NCBI RefSeq assembly: GCF_003858535.1
Contig: NZ_RQTJ01000029.1
Span: 590 to 35,117 of the forward strand
Direction: 5' to 3'
Source: Paenimyroides viscosum
GTDB lineage: Bacteria > Bacteroidota > Bacteroidia > Flavobacteriales > Flavobacteriaceae
DNA length: 34,528 nt
The notes under the pieces: model-generated
What the model saw: the letters and a program-made list of their open reading frames with translations, nothing else
What the model was told of the DNA's origin: nothing
Database searches by the model: none
Shown: positions 1-8,007 of the stretch, one piece after another
Layout of the letters: every line of letters begins with the position of its first letter
Position numbering within the stretch: the stretch's first letter is position 1
Translations under genes and position numbers: made by a program

Positions 1-66
1 CAATTCTCGAACAACATGTGATCCGATAAATCCTGCTCCCCCGGTAATAATGATGGTCTGCTTCAT
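1..66 (-). CDS. NAD-dependent sugar dehydratase/epimerase, dTDP-glucose 4,6-dehydratase-like (N-terminus only)
   Basis: The complement of 1-66 starts with ATG and reads MKQTIIITGGAGFIGSHVVR, then EL, before leaving the window. TGGAGFIGSH is the nucleotide-binding GxxGxxG turn of extended short-chain dehydrogenases, and the ITGGAGFIGSHVVRxL form is typical of RfbB-type dTDP-glucose 4,6-dehydratases. With galE, a TagD-like cytidylyltransferase and a UDP-sugar dehydrogenase downstream on the same strand, a role in nucleotide-sugar supply for surface polysaccharide is inferred. With 22 codons visible, another NAD-dependent epimerase cannot be excluded. A -7 element TATCTTTG lies on the minus strand 26 bases before the start. 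Confidence 0.7.
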   Translation of the reverse strand, partial: MKQTIIITGGAGFIGSHVVREL

Positions 67-92
67 TTTTTAGTGTTTTGATAATTTTTCAT

Positions 93-100
93 CAAAGATA
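93..100 (-). promoter_or_regulatory. Candidate -7 promoter element of the rfbB-like gene
   Basis: CAAAGATA on the plus strand reads TATCTTTG on the minus strand, an exact match to the Bacteroidota TAnnTTTG element. It lies 26 bases upstream of the start codon at 66. No convincing -33 TTTG was found at normal spacing. Confidence 0.5.
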
Positions 101-377
101 ATTTATTTTTTTTAATTGGAACGCACTTACAGATTAGCCTTACGAGGTTTAAATTGATAGGTTATCGGGTATTTTATTATTAATCATTTTTTTTATAATC
201 AATACAAAAACGTTTTTATTCACTAAAAAAAAGTCACTCCGGCGTGAATTAAATAACAATAATTTTACACGATTTTACAAAAAACAATAACTTTTTTTTA
301 TATATTTACAATAAATAATTCGCAATAAATAATTATTTAGATAAATAAACAACCTTATACACAAACATAATAACGCA
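101..377. other. Intergenic region between divergent genes
   Basis: Very AT-rich stretch between the rfbB-like gene (minus) and a small unknown gene (plus). TATATTTA at 301-308 is a one-mismatch -7 candidate for the plus-strand gene at 378. An imperfect 14-base palindrome, TCACTCCGGCGTGA, lies near 233-246. No open frame or RNA gene was recognised. Confidence 0.4.
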
Positions 378-746
378 ATGAAATTTCCATTTTTTAAAGC
401 AAAGAAAGTATTAAGTACTAATGCAGAAAACAACGAGACTAGGCAGTCAGAAATTTCAGCCAAATTACAAGCTCAACTACCATCATACAAAGACATTGTT
501 AAAATTAAATACAGACTTTTATGTAAAGTTGGAAGGAAAGGTGAAAATTTTGCAGCTAAATTAGCTGAAACAGGTGATGAAGTTTTCTACAGCGCTAAAG
601 GTACCCATCAATACTATGTAATGGGAACCACAGCAAAAATGAGTGCAAAAGAAGAGCTTATTAAAGAAAAACTATTGAGCCTTATAGAAAAAGGAGAAAA
701 ATACGACTGTACGTTGAACGAGTGGAGTATTGAGGCTGATTGTTGA
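378..746 (+). CDS. Small hypothetical protein (122 aa)
   Basis: Unrecognised family. The frame is open from ATG 378 to TGA 744-746. The product is soluble and lysine/glutamate-rich, with no signal peptide or membrane segment. After a basic start (MKFPFFKAKK) comes a polar linker, then a compact-looking core from about residue 35 (SYKDIVKIKYRLLCKVGRKG) that contains YSAKGTHQYYVMGTTAKMSAKEE and ends in a helix-rich stretch with two cysteines (YDCTLNEWSIEADC). Composition resembles its neighbours and argues for a real gene. It stands alone on the plus strand between minus-strand polysaccharide genes. No function can be assigned. Confidence 0.6.
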   Translation: MKFPFFKAKKVLSTNAENNETRQSEISAKLQAQLPSYKDIVKIKYRLLCKVGRKGENFAAKLAETGDEVFYSAKGTHQYYVMGTTAKMSAKEELIKEKLLSLIEKGEKYDCTLNEWSIEADC

Positions 747-769
747 GTTTAAGGTTGGGGGTTAAGGTT

Positions 770-830
770 TAATAAGCGATTTTACATACCCCTAGCCCCC
801 TTCAAAGCGGGAATTTATATTGATGTTGAT
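770..830. repeat. Short C/G-tract repeat-like fragment
   Basis: Within an AT-rich gap, 790-812 contains CCCCTAGCCCCC followed by TTCAAAGCGGGAATTT. C-rich words of this type recur between genes in many flavobacterial genomes as scattered copies. The window has one copy, so repeat status rests on recollection. Confidence 0.25.
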
Positions 831-906
831 TCCTGATTGTTATACTAAACATAAATTATATGAATGACCTTGGTTTACATTATAAAAATGTAGTGAAATA
901 CCACAA

Positions 907-943
907 ACAAAAAAAGGCCTGAACGTACTACATTCAAGCCTTT
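907..943 (-). terminator. Rho-independent terminator of the barrel gene at 965
   Basis: AAAGGCCTGAA (913-923) pairs with TTCAAGCCTTT (933-943) with one mismatch around a 9-base loop. The A-run at 909-915 gives a U-run after the stem for minus-strand transcription. It lies 22 bases beyond the stop codon of the barrel gene. Confidence 0.75.
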
Positions 944-964
944 ACCATTTGTATATAAAGTAAA

Positions 965-1570
965 TTATTTACCTAATTTAATAGAAACCCCAATTAAACC
1001 TGTTACGTAACCACCGGTAGTACTGTCTTCTCCAGGAATACTATAACCATTGTACCCAACATTTTGACTAAAGTTCATAATATATGTACCGTCTAAGAAA
1101 ATACCAACACGGTCACTAACATTGTACTGAGGTTTTAATCCAATTTGGAAATTCCCCATTGCATCGGTAGCGTCTGTAGCTTTACTTTTACCAAAGTTTA
1201 AACCAAAACCAGCATGTGCCATAACATCAAACTTTGTAATTTGTGGGTTTATAGCTTGTAATACTTGATAAGTAGCTTCTGCCGTTAACTTGTTGTAGTT
1301 TACACCGTGGTTACTAAAATCTTTATGCTTAAAGGTTGTATTTGAATAAGTTCCGCGTACACCCCATAAATTATTTAATTGGTAGTTTGCGCCTAACTGA
1401 ATAGTGTTTAATCCACTTACGTCTGTACGATCTACATTGTCTGGGCTGAATGCCAAATTATATCCATAACCTGCTTCTAAAGTTACCTTATCTAAAAAAG
1501 AAGATTCTTGGGCATTCATTTCATTTAACGATACCACTGCCAATGCAGCTACTAATACTAATTTTTTCAT
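965..1570 (-). CDS. Outer membrane beta-barrel protein (porin family), 201 aa
   Basis: Signal peptide MKKLVLVAALAVVSLNEMNA is followed by QES, with cleavage likely at A-Q as is usual in Bacteroidota. The rest alternates polar and hydrophobic residues in beta-strand pattern, with short turns (YGYNLAFSPDN, TIQLGANYQLNNLWGVRGTY, FDVMAHAGFGLNFG, IGLKPQYNVSDRVGIFLDGTY) and ends VTGLIGVSIKLGK, a barrel-type C-terminal strand. This fits a small 8-strand OmpA/OmpW-like barrel. The cargo or role is unknown. It is transcribed alone, bounded by the galE terminator upstream and its own terminator at 907-943. A -7 element lies 134 bases upstream at 1704-1711, implying a long leader. Confidence 0.8.
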   Translation of the reverse strand: MKKLVLVAALAVVSLNEMNAQESSFLDKVTLEAGYGYNLAFSPDNVDRTDVSGLNTIQLGANYQLNNLWGVRGTYSNTTFKHKDFSNHGVNYNKLTAEATYQVLQAINPQITKFDVMAHAGFGLNFGKSKATDATDAMGNFQIGLKPQYNVSDRVGIFLDGTYIMNFSQNVGYNGYSIPGEDSTTGGYVTGLIGVSIKLGK

Positions 1571-1703
1571 TTTTTATGATTAATTGATTATTTACATTAA
1601 ATATAGTGTACTTGAACTATGATTAGTATTTCTACACTATTGCCCTGCTTTATATAATTAATTTCTAAATTGTAGTTAAAAACACTTCTAGTTTTAACAG
1701 GCG

Positions 1704-1731
1704 CAAATATATTCATAAAAAATTAACCAAA
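1704..1731 (-). promoter_or_regulatory. Candidate promoter of the barrel gene
   Basis: On the minus strand TATATTTG (1711 to 1704) matches TAnnTTTG exactly, and TTTG (1731 to 1728) lies 16 bases upstream of it. It overlaps the foot of the galE terminator hairpin. Transcription from here would leave a leader of about 125 bases. Confidence 0.4.
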
Positions 1732-1766
1732 CTAACAATTAAAACGCTAATTGTTAATTTGGTTAT
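1717..1766 (-). terminator. Long hairpin terminator after galE
   Basis: 1723-1741 (TTAACCAAACTAACAATTA) pairs with 1748-1766 at 17 of 19 positions around the 6-base loop AAACGC. An A-run at 1717-1722 gives a U-run on the minus-strand transcript, so it fits a rho-independent terminator of galE. The stem is unusually long and AT-rich. Confidence 0.65.
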
Positions 1767-1831
1767 TGTTTTTTAAAAAACATAAGATATAATATGCTAT
1801 TTATTAATGAAAAAGCAACAATTACCTTATT

Positions 1832-2851
1832 CTATAAATTATCTGTTAAGCTTTGCTGAAAAGCCCACGCTGTCTGCATAGAGTTTTGCAAGGAGGTTTT
1901 TGGTTGCCAGCCTAGTTCGTTCTGTGCCAACGAATAATCGGCATAAGCTTCTACGATATCTCCTGCTCTGCGCGGCTTAATTTCATAAGGTATTTTAATA
2001 TTATTGGCTTTTTCAAAAGCATCAACAATTTCTAAAACCGTTGAGCCTGTGCCCGATCCTAGATTAAAAAATTCCAGATTCGATTTATTTTTGCCCGCTA
2101 ACAGCCGTTGAATTGCTTTTACGTGCGCTTCTGCTAAATCATTTACATCGATATAATCGCGTACCGCAGTTCCATCACGGGTTTCGTAATCGTTGCCAAA
2201 AACACCTAAACGCTCTCTAATTTGCATAGCTGTTTGGGTAACATAAGGAATTAAGTTATTTGGAATTCCATTAGGCACTTCACCTATTAAGGCAGAATCA
2301 TGTGCTCCAACCGGATTGAAATATCTTAATGCAATTGCTTTTTTATTAGTAGCTTTTACAAAATCTTCTATAATTTCTTCGCCCATTTTTTTAGTGTTAC
2401 CGTAGGGCGATTCAGGTTTTTTAAGCGGTGTACTTTCGTTAATTGGCATTTTATCTGCCTGACCATAAACCGTACATGAAGACGAGAAGATAAAATGATC
2501 TACCTTGTTTTCATCCATCACCTCTAATAAATTCAAAAGTCCCATTAAATTATTGCGGTAGTACATTAATGGTTTTTCTACTGATTCGCCTACTGCTTTG
2601 TACGCTGCAAAATGAATAACGCCATCTATTACATTTGACTGAAAAAAAATGTTTACGGCATGAAGATCTTTTAAATCTATGTTATAATATTTTGGTTGGA
2701 TACCTGTAATGCTTGTTATTTTTTCCCATACCTCTAATTGTGAATTGGAAAGATCGTCGATGATTGTAACGTTAAAGCCTGCCTGCTGAAGTGCAACTAC
2801 TGTATGCGAACCTATGTAGCCTAAGCCGCCTGTTACCAAAATGTTTTTCAT
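1832..2851 (-). CDS. galE: UDP-glucose 4-epimerase GalE
   Basis: Interconverts UDP-glucose and UDP-galactose (often also the N-acetyl forms) in the cytoplasm, feeding polysaccharide and glycoconjugate synthesis. The 339-residue length is normal. It has the NAD-binding turn TGGLGYIGSH at 7-16, the catalytic serine region SSSCTVYG at 123-130, and the YxxxK pair Y150/K154 in SPYGNTKK. ALRYFNPVGAH and VRDYIDVNDLAEAH (about 231-244) are GalE hallmarks. ATG 2851 directly begins the Rossmann fold, which supports the start. It follows the TagD-like gene by 89 bases on the same strand and ends before a strong hairpin terminator. Confidence 0.96.
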   Translation of the reverse strand: MKNILVTGGLGYIGSHTVVALQQAGFNVTIIDDLSNSQLEVWEKITSITGIQPKYYNIDLKDLHAVNIFFQSNVIDGVIHFAAYKAVGESVEKPLMYYRNNLMGLLNLLEVMDENKVDHFIFSSSCTVYGQADKMPINESTPLKKPESPYGNTKKMGEEIIEDFVKATNKKAIALRYFNPVGAHDSALIGEVPNGIPNNLIPYVTQTAMQIRERLGVFGNDYETRDGTAVRDYIDVNDLAEAHVKAIQRLLAGKNKSNLEFFNLGSGTGSTVLEIVDAFEKANNIKIPYEIKPRRAGDIVEAYADYSLAQNELGWQPKTSLQNSMQTAWAFQQSLTDNL

Positions 2852-2940
2852 TAATTTTTATTTTTTAATGTAGATCTACTTATATTTATTATAAAATGAT
2901 CTACCAAGGGATGTACTTATTGTATTATTTATAAGGTATC

Positions 2941-3369
2941 TTATTCGGCTAATTTAGTAATTTCTTTTTCTACAACTGTTTGACGTAAGCCAGAACTTGA
3001 AAATCTGTGGTCGCGACGATTGTAATATAATTGAATGCCTTTTTCTTCGCAATACGTTCTGCCTGTGAAATTCACTTCTTTATATTCTTCCCCTAAAATT
3101 CTAACATCAATTTTAAATGATCTTAAAATATCTTCTAAATCTTGTTCTGTTGCATAAGGAACCACCTCATCTACAAATACACAAGCTTTTAATTGAATGT
3201 AACGCTCTACCACACTTTGTACAGGCTTGTTTTTGTTTGGCCTATCTATAGTTGGATCTGTTTGTAAACCACAAATTAAATAATCGCACTGTCTTTTAGC
3301 ATCTTCTAACATTTTAATATGCCCCGCATGCAGTAAATCGAAGGCGCTAAACGTAATTCCTATCTTCAT
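2941..3369 (-). CDS. Cytidylyltransferase-family nucleotidyltransferase (TagD/glycerol-3-phosphate cytidylyltransferase-like)
   Basis: A 142-residue single-domain nucleotidyltransferase of the HxGH superfamily. The HxGH motif is H14-A-G-H17 in TFSAFDLLHAGH. RYIQLKAC (about 56-63) and a basic C-terminal RDHRFSSSGLR correspond to the TagD RYVxxxxxVDEVIP and RTxGISTT regions. Family members transfer CMP (sometimes AMP) to a small phosphorylated alcohol or sugar such as glycerol-3-phosphate. The GH in place of TagD's typical GTFDxxHxGH spacing (here SAFDLLHAGH) and the RFSSSGLR loop make the exact substrate uncertain. Its neighbours suggest a CDP-activated building block for cell-surface polysaccharide. 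Confidence 0.8.
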   Translation of the reverse strand: MKIGITFSAFDLLHAGHIKMLEDAKRQCDYLICGLQTDPTIDRPNKNKPVQSVVERYIQLKACVFVDEVVPYATEQDLEDILRSFKIDVRILGEEYKEVNFTGRTYCEEKGIQLYYNRRDHRFSSSGLRQTVVEKEITKLAE

Positions 3370-3532
3370 AATTGTTGTTTCTCTTTTTTGACTAAGAGCG
3401 GAAATTTACCACTTTTTTTTAAATTGTGAAAGTCATAAGCTGCTGTTTGTAACAATAAAATGCTTTAGTTTTTTTTTGAATACAACTACTTTACGGAATA
3501 ACATTCACAAAAACATTTTAAGTTTAAAAGCA

Positions 3533-4825
3533 TTAAAGTCTGCCTTCTACCGTTTCGGTCAACACCCCTTTAACATCGTAAATAACGGCATTTGGTTCTA
3601 AAAGGTCGCGTAAGTTAAGTTCTAAAAACTGCTGATGCCCAACTGCAAGTACAGCGGCATGATAATTTGCCTTACTTAAATGCTCTACCACCTTTACACT
3701 GGTATTTATTTTTCTTTTGCGCCAATCTACCCACGGATCGTAAACCGTTACCTTACAACCGTAATCATTTAAACCATCTACTACATCCCAGACTTTTGAA
3801 TTTCGCATATCGGGACAATTTTCCTTAAAGGTAACTCCCAAAACCAATACATTAGCATCTTTGATCTTTATATCGTTTTTAATCATGAGCTTTACAACTT
3901 GGGAAGCTACAAAAGATCCCATGGAATCGTTAAGCCTACGTGCTGTTAGAATCAATTCGGAATGATAACCAACCTGCTGTGCTTTTTGCGCTAAGTAAAA
4001 AGGATCAACCCCTATACAATGGCCACCAACAAGCCCGGGCTGAAAAGGCATAAAATTCCATTTAGTTCTTGCAGCTTGCAAAACCGCATTCGTATCAATA
4101 TCCATAAGTGCAAAAATCTTTGACAATTCATTGACAAACGCAATGTTTATATCGCGTTGCGCGTTTTCTATGACCTTAGCTGCTTCGGCAACCTTTATAG
4201 ACGGTGCTTTGTGTGTACCGGCTGTTATTACTGAACGGTAAAGAGCATCAACATGTGAAGCAGTTTCGGGAGTAGATCCTGAAGTAACCTTAATGATTTT
4301 ATCTATGGTTCGTTGTTTATCACCCGGATTTACACGTTCTGGTGAATATCCTGCAAAAAAATCGACATTAAATTTTAAACCGGAAACTTCTTCCAAAACC
4401 GGCACGCACTCTTCTTCGGTAACGCCCGGATAAACGGTTGATTCATATACTACCACATCACCTTTTTTAAGTACCTTACCTACTAACTGTGATGCTTTTT
4501 TAAGCGATGTTAAATCGGGACTGTTATTTTTATCTACTGGTGTTGGTACAGTTATAATATAGTAGTTTGCTTGTCGCAGTTCGTCTTGCGAAGAACTAAA
4601 GTACAGACCTGTACCTTTATTGGACAGATGATTTTCGGGTAGCAGCACCTTTTTTAGATCAACCTCTGAAACTTCATTGGTTACATCTACCGACTGCCGC
4701 AACTCTTTAATTCTTGTTTCATTGATATCATATCCTATAACAGCATACTTTTGTGCAAAAAGCACTGAAAGTGGCAAACCTACATAACCTAAACCTATAA
4801 CAGCTATTTTATATTCTTTTTCCAT
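3533..4825 (-). CDS. UDP-sugar 6-dehydrogenase (TviB/WbpO type nucleotide sugar dehydrogenase)
   Basis: Oxidises C6 of a UDP-hexose(amine) to the uronic acid with two NAD+. It has an N-terminal Rossmann turn GLGYVGLPLS at 11-20, YESTVYPGVTEE (about 127-138), central-domain residues including KVIENAQRDINIAFVNEL, and the catalytic cysteine C270 in GGHCIGVDPFYL. The C-terminal UDP-binding domain has GVTFKENCPDMRNSKV (about 340-355). The GGHCIGVDPFYL form and KWNFMPFQPGLVGG resemble TviB/WbpO enzymes acting on UDP-N-acetyl-hexosamines more than UDP-glucose dehydrogenase. Substrate assignment is an inference. Length of 430 aa is normal. Confidence 0.9.
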   Translation of the reverse strand: MEKEYKIAVIGLGYVGLPLSVLFAQKYAVIGYDINETRIKELRQSVDVTNEVSEVDLKKVLLPENHLSNKGTGLYFSSSQDELRQANYYIITVPTPVDKNNSPDLTSLKKASQLVGKVLKKGDVVVYESTVYPGVTEEECVPVLEEVSGLKFNVDFFAGYSPERVNPGDKQRTIDKIIKVTSGSTPETASHVDALYRSVITAGTHKAPSIKVAEAAKVIENAQRDINIAFVNELSKIFALMDIDTNAVLQAARTKWNFMPFQPGLVGGHCIGVDPFYLAQKAQQVGYHSELILTARRLNDSMGSFVASQVVKLMIKNDIKIKDANVLVLGVTFKENCPDMRNSKVWDVVDGLNDYGCKVTVYDPWVDWRKRKINTSVKVVEHLSKANYHAAVLAVGHQQFLELNLRDLLEPNAVIYDVKGVLTETVEGRL

Positions 4826-5009
4826 TTTTTATTTTTTCAACAAGTGATTAGTACAGCAATCTTTACGCCAAAGGTGTTTTCACACAGCATGCGAGCTATA
4901 CAGACAGGTGATTCTACAAATTAAAGTAGAAACACTCAAAAAATCCACAAAGTGTTGCATGAAGCCTCTAAATTTATAGGTTATTTAATAGTGATAAAAC
5001 AAATTTGAT

Positions 5010-5033
5010 AAAAAAAAACGGGCTAATGCCCGT
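5010..5033 (-). terminator. Terminator of the sigma-54 activator gene
   Basis: ACGGGC (5018-5023), loop TAAT, GCCCGT (5028-5033): a perfect 6-bp GC-rich stem with an A-run at 5010-5018 that becomes the U-run on the minus strand. It lies 37 bases past the stop of the activator gene. Confidence 0.85.
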
Positions 5034-5069
5034 TCTTGTTATTTATTTTGAAAGAATGTATTTAAAGCA

Positions 5070-6500
5070 TTACAATTCAATATCGTAAAGTTTAAGTTTG
5101 TTGTAAAGGGTTTTTCTGTCGATGCCCAATATTTGTGCGGCTTTTGTTTTATTGTATTTGGCTTTTTCAAGAGCTACACGAATTAATTGCTCTTCGGTAG
5201 CAGATGAATACAGCTTAAGATCTTCACGTTGTAAGGTAGTACCTGTCATAGGGGTGACTCCGTTTAAACTATGATTTGCTGTATCAACAGGTTTTAAAAC
5301 ATTGTATTCAAACATTTCTGCGGGCAGCACACTTTTCTCGATAAAGGCTGTTTTAGTAAGCAACACCGCACGTTTTATAATGTTACGCATTTCACGCAGG
5401 TTACCCGGCCATTCGTAATCTAAAAAAACATCTATTACTTCATCGGATAATCCTTGTATATTTCGTTCTAATTCTTGGTTAGATTGTGTGATAAAGAAAT
5501 TTGCAAATTCTAAAATATCCTTGCCTCTTTCATTTAATCGTGGTGCCTGAATTGAAAATTCATTTAAGCGATGGTATAAATCTTCACGAAAATCGCCTTC
5601 ACGTACTGCTTTTTGTAAATCTTCGTTGGTTGCAGCAATGATTCGAATATCTACGTCTACTTCTTTACTGCTTCCTACAGGTTTTACTTTACGTTCTTGC
5701 AATGCTCGTAACAATTGTACCTGCACATCATACGAAAGGTTACCCACTTCATCTAAAAAAATGGTTCCGCCGCTGGCTGCTTCAAAATGCCCCACTTTAT
5801 CGGTAGTTGCACCTGTAAAAGATCCTTTTACGTGACCAAAGAACTCACTTGCCGCCAAATCTTTAGGAATGGCTCCACAATCTACCGCTATATAAGGTTT
5901 ATTTGCTCTTTTACTTAACTTATGTATAGAATATGCAATATTTTCTTTTCCCGTACCACTGTCGCCAATTATTAAAACCGAAATATTCGTTGGTGCTACT
6001 ACGTTTATAAATTCATAAAGCTCTTTTGATTTTTCGCTTTTACCTTTAATAAAATGACTACCTGAATAGGAAACAGTTGGGGTATTGTGTTGGTTATTTG
6101 ATACCTGAACTTCGTAATTTACAATGGTAGACGTTTTACCGGCGTCTGCTAACGCTTTATTGATTGTAAGCAATAACTCGTCTGAATTAATGGGCTTTGA
6201 AACATAATCAAACGCACCCATTTTCATAACATTAACCGCAGTTTTAATATCGGTATACCCCGTCATAAGTATAACTTGTGTAGAGGGATTTACTTCTTTT
6301 ATGAATTTTAAAATCTCGATACCGTCGCTATCTGGCAAACGAACGTCGGTTAAAACAAGATCAATCTGTTGATCGTTTAAGATGACTGTTGCTTCTTTAA
6401 ATGAAAATGCACTGAAAACTTGAAATCCCTTTTTTGCAAGGAACGTCTTCATCATCAGGCAAAAAGAAACGTCATCTTCTATAATTAAAATATTTTTCAT
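5070..6500 (-). CDS. Sigma-54-dependent response regulator, NtrC family
   Basis: A 476-residue three-domain activator. The receiver (1-120) has acidic D9/D10, phospho-acceptor D52 in TDVRLPD, T80 and K102. The AAA+ domain has Walker A GDSGTGKE (179-186), the sigma-54-contact loop GSFTGA (226-231) and Walker B GGTIFLDE (244-251). A Fis-type helix-turn-helix closes the protein (NKTKAAQILGIDRKTLYNKL). It should remodel sigma-54 holoenzyme at -24/-12 promoters when phosphorylated. No histidine kinase is adjacent, so it is an orphan here. The contact loop has Ser where the consensus GAFTGA has Ala; this is a tolerated variant in the family. Targets are unknown. Its position beside polysaccharide genes is suggestive only. 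Confidence 0.95.
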   Translation of the reverse strand: MKNILIIEDDVSFCLMMKTFLAKKGFQVFSAFSFKEATVILNDQQIDLVLTDVRLPDSDGIEILKFIKEVNPSTQVILMTGYTDIKTAVNVMKMGAFDYVSKPINSDELLLTINKALADAGKTSTIVNYEVQVSNNQHNTPTVSYSGSHFIKGKSEKSKELYEFINVVAPTNISVLIIGDSGTGKENIAYSIHKLSKRANKPYIAVDCGAIPKDLAASEFFGHVKGSFTGATTDKVGHFEAASGGTIFLDEVGNLSYDVQVQLLRALQERKVKPVGSSKEVDVDIRIIAATNEDLQKAVREGDFREDLYHRLNEFSIQAPRLNERGKDILEFANFFITQSNQELERNIQGLSDEVIDVFLDYEWPGNLREMRNIIKRAVLLTKTAFIEKSVLPAEMFEYNVLKPVDTANHSLNGVTPMTGTTLQREDLKLYSSATEEQLIRVALEKAKYNKTKAAQILGIDRKTLYNKLKLYDIEL

Positions 6501-6943
6501 TTTAGTGATATATAATCATTAGGCTTAATAAGGTTTTGGAAAGTTACAAAATATTTAGATAGGTAGTATCTATTACAGCTAAATAACTCTATTTTTATTG
6601 TTTATTTTTTAAGAAATATCTAATTAAAACAACAGCTAACAAACACCAAATAAACAACTTAGCCTTTTAACATTTTAACATAAATATGTTATTAATTACA
6701 TTTGTATGACCTATGAACAATTGTAAGCCAACAGCGAAATTTATACGTACCAAAACCTTTACTTCTTTCATTTACAGCAATCTATAAAGAATCAATTAGC
6801 AAGAAATTTAAAGGTTGCGTTCGTATAAACTTTAAAAATAAATTTCAAGATTATTAACTAAAAAGTAAGAGAACCATTATATTATTTAAGGTTGATTTAT
6901 GACCTTTGCAATTAAATTTACTGACTTTAACATTTTGCATTGT
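6501..6943. other. Long intergenic region with promoter and possible 5' leader
   Basis: No supported gene. The region lies between the minus-strand activator and the plus-strand exporter. It contains a dyad and -7 element at 6676-6704, after which about 230 bases would be transcribed before the exporter's ATG at 6944. TTTATACG near 6740 and CGTATAAA near 6822 form an inverted repeat within that leader. The longest ATG-started frame is 22 codons from 6713, not convincing. No known riboswitch core was recognised. Confidence 0.4.
6676..6704 (+). promoter_or_regulatory. Candidate promoter with overlapping dyad upstream of the exporter
   Basis: TACATTTG at 6697-6704 matches TAnnTTTG. Immediately upstream, TAACATA-AA-TATGTTA (6676-6691) is a perfect 7-bp inverted repeat with 2-base spacer, sitting where the -33 region would be. 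No TTTG is present at normal spacing. The arrangement suggests a regulator-dependent promoter, which is an inference. Confidence 0.4.
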
Positions 6944-7852
6944 ATGAATACAAACCTAAATTTATCAACCAAACATCTTTTGTTTGTACTTATAACCGTT
7001 ATTATATGGGGTACCAACTTTATTGCAATTTATTTAGGTTTAAAAGAATTACCTCCTTTTCTTTTTTGTACGATACGTTTTGCACTTTCGGCATTACCTT
7101 TTGTGTTTTTTATACCTAGACCCAAAGCACCGTTATTATTTATTATTGGGTTTGGAATTTTTAATTTTGCGTTACAGTTTGGATTGCTTTTTAGTGGGAT
7201 ACAAATGGGATTATCACCCGGTTTGGCATCATTAGTTATGCAGATACAAGTGTTTTTTTCAATGGGACTTGCAATTTTACTGTTTAAAGAAACACCCAAT
7301 TGGTTTAAAATTTCGGGTTCATTAATATCGTTTGTAGGAATAGGAATTGTGGCAGCACACGTAGGCGGCGATGTTACCACTATAGGTTTGCTGCTAACGT
7401 TAATGGCATCATTGGCGTGGGCATCGGGAAATATGTTTACTAAAAAGATAAATGCCGTTTCACCCCTTTCTTTAGTGGTATGGGGAAACCTTGTTGCTTT
7501 TCCGTTTATGGCGGCTACCTCTTATTACATAGACGGAACTGACTTAATTATACATTCAATCAGTACTATTTCGTGGACTGCCGTACTTGCCATAATTTAC
7601 GTTGTTTACATATCTACACATATTGGTTACGGGCTTTGGGGTTTGTTGATAAAAACATATCCTACCGTTGCTGTAGTTCCTTTTACCCTGCTTATTCCTA
7701 TTGTGGGGTTTTTAAGTTCGGCGATATATTTAAAGGAAGAATTAACAGATTGGAAATTGTATGCCTCTTTTTTTATTATGATAGGACTTGTTTTTAACCT
7801 TTTTGAAAGTAAAATTTTAAAATTTATTGCGCTGATTAAACGGAATAATTAA
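6944..7852 (+). CDS. EamA-type DMT-superfamily exporter
   Basis: About 302 residues and ten hydrophobic segments in two EamA repeats: IIWGTNF in helix 1, then LPPFLFCTIRFALSALPFVFFIPRPK, and a second repeat from about WASGNMFTKKI to the end. The whole order resembles E. coli EamA/YdeD, the O-acetylserine/cysteine exporter, including the VVWGNL, GYGLWGLLI and VPFTLLIPIVGF segments. The inner-membrane substrate is inferred from that resemblance and not certain. The frame is open from ATG 6899, but the ATG at 6944 begins just before the basic/first-helix segment and fits the family, so it is preferred. It has a long upstream region with its own promoter. Confidence 0.85.
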   Translation: MNTNLNLSTKHLLFVLITVIIWGTNFIAIYLGLKELPPFLFCTIRFALSALPFVFFIPRPKAPLLFIIGFGIFNFALQFGLLFSGIQMGLSPGLASLVMQIQVFFSMGLAILLFKETPNWFKISGSLISFVGIGIVAAHVGGDVTTIGLLLTLMASLAWASGNMFTKKINAVSPLSLVVWGNLVAFPFMAATSYYIDGTDLIIHSISTISWTAVLAIIYVVYISTHIGYGLWGLLIKTYPTVAVVPFTLLIPIVGFLSSAIYLKEELTDWKLYASFFIMIGLVFNLFESKILKFIALIKRNN

Positions 7853-7970
7853 GAGATCGGCACATATATATTAACAATCGTTATATCTTTTTATTTTTTT
7901 TAAAATTTTAAAGATACTTACAACCTTTTATGATTTTTTTACGTCTATAGTTTAATTGAAAGACAATTAC

Positions 7971-7978
7971 TATTTTTG
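7971..7978 (+). promoter_or_regulatory. Candidate -7 promoter element of the lipocalin-like lipoprotein
   Basis: TATTTTTG matches TAnnTTTG, 29 bases before ATG 8008, giving a short leader. The -33 region is AT-rich without a clear TTTG at consensus spacing. Confidence 0.5.
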
Positions 7979-8007
7979 CAATTATTTATTAACATTAAAA
8001 TTTTATC

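Noticed and set aside
6713..6781. 22-codon frame MNNCKPTAKFIRTK in the exporter leader
   Set aside because: Short, no family features, no separate support; noted only as possible leader peptide.
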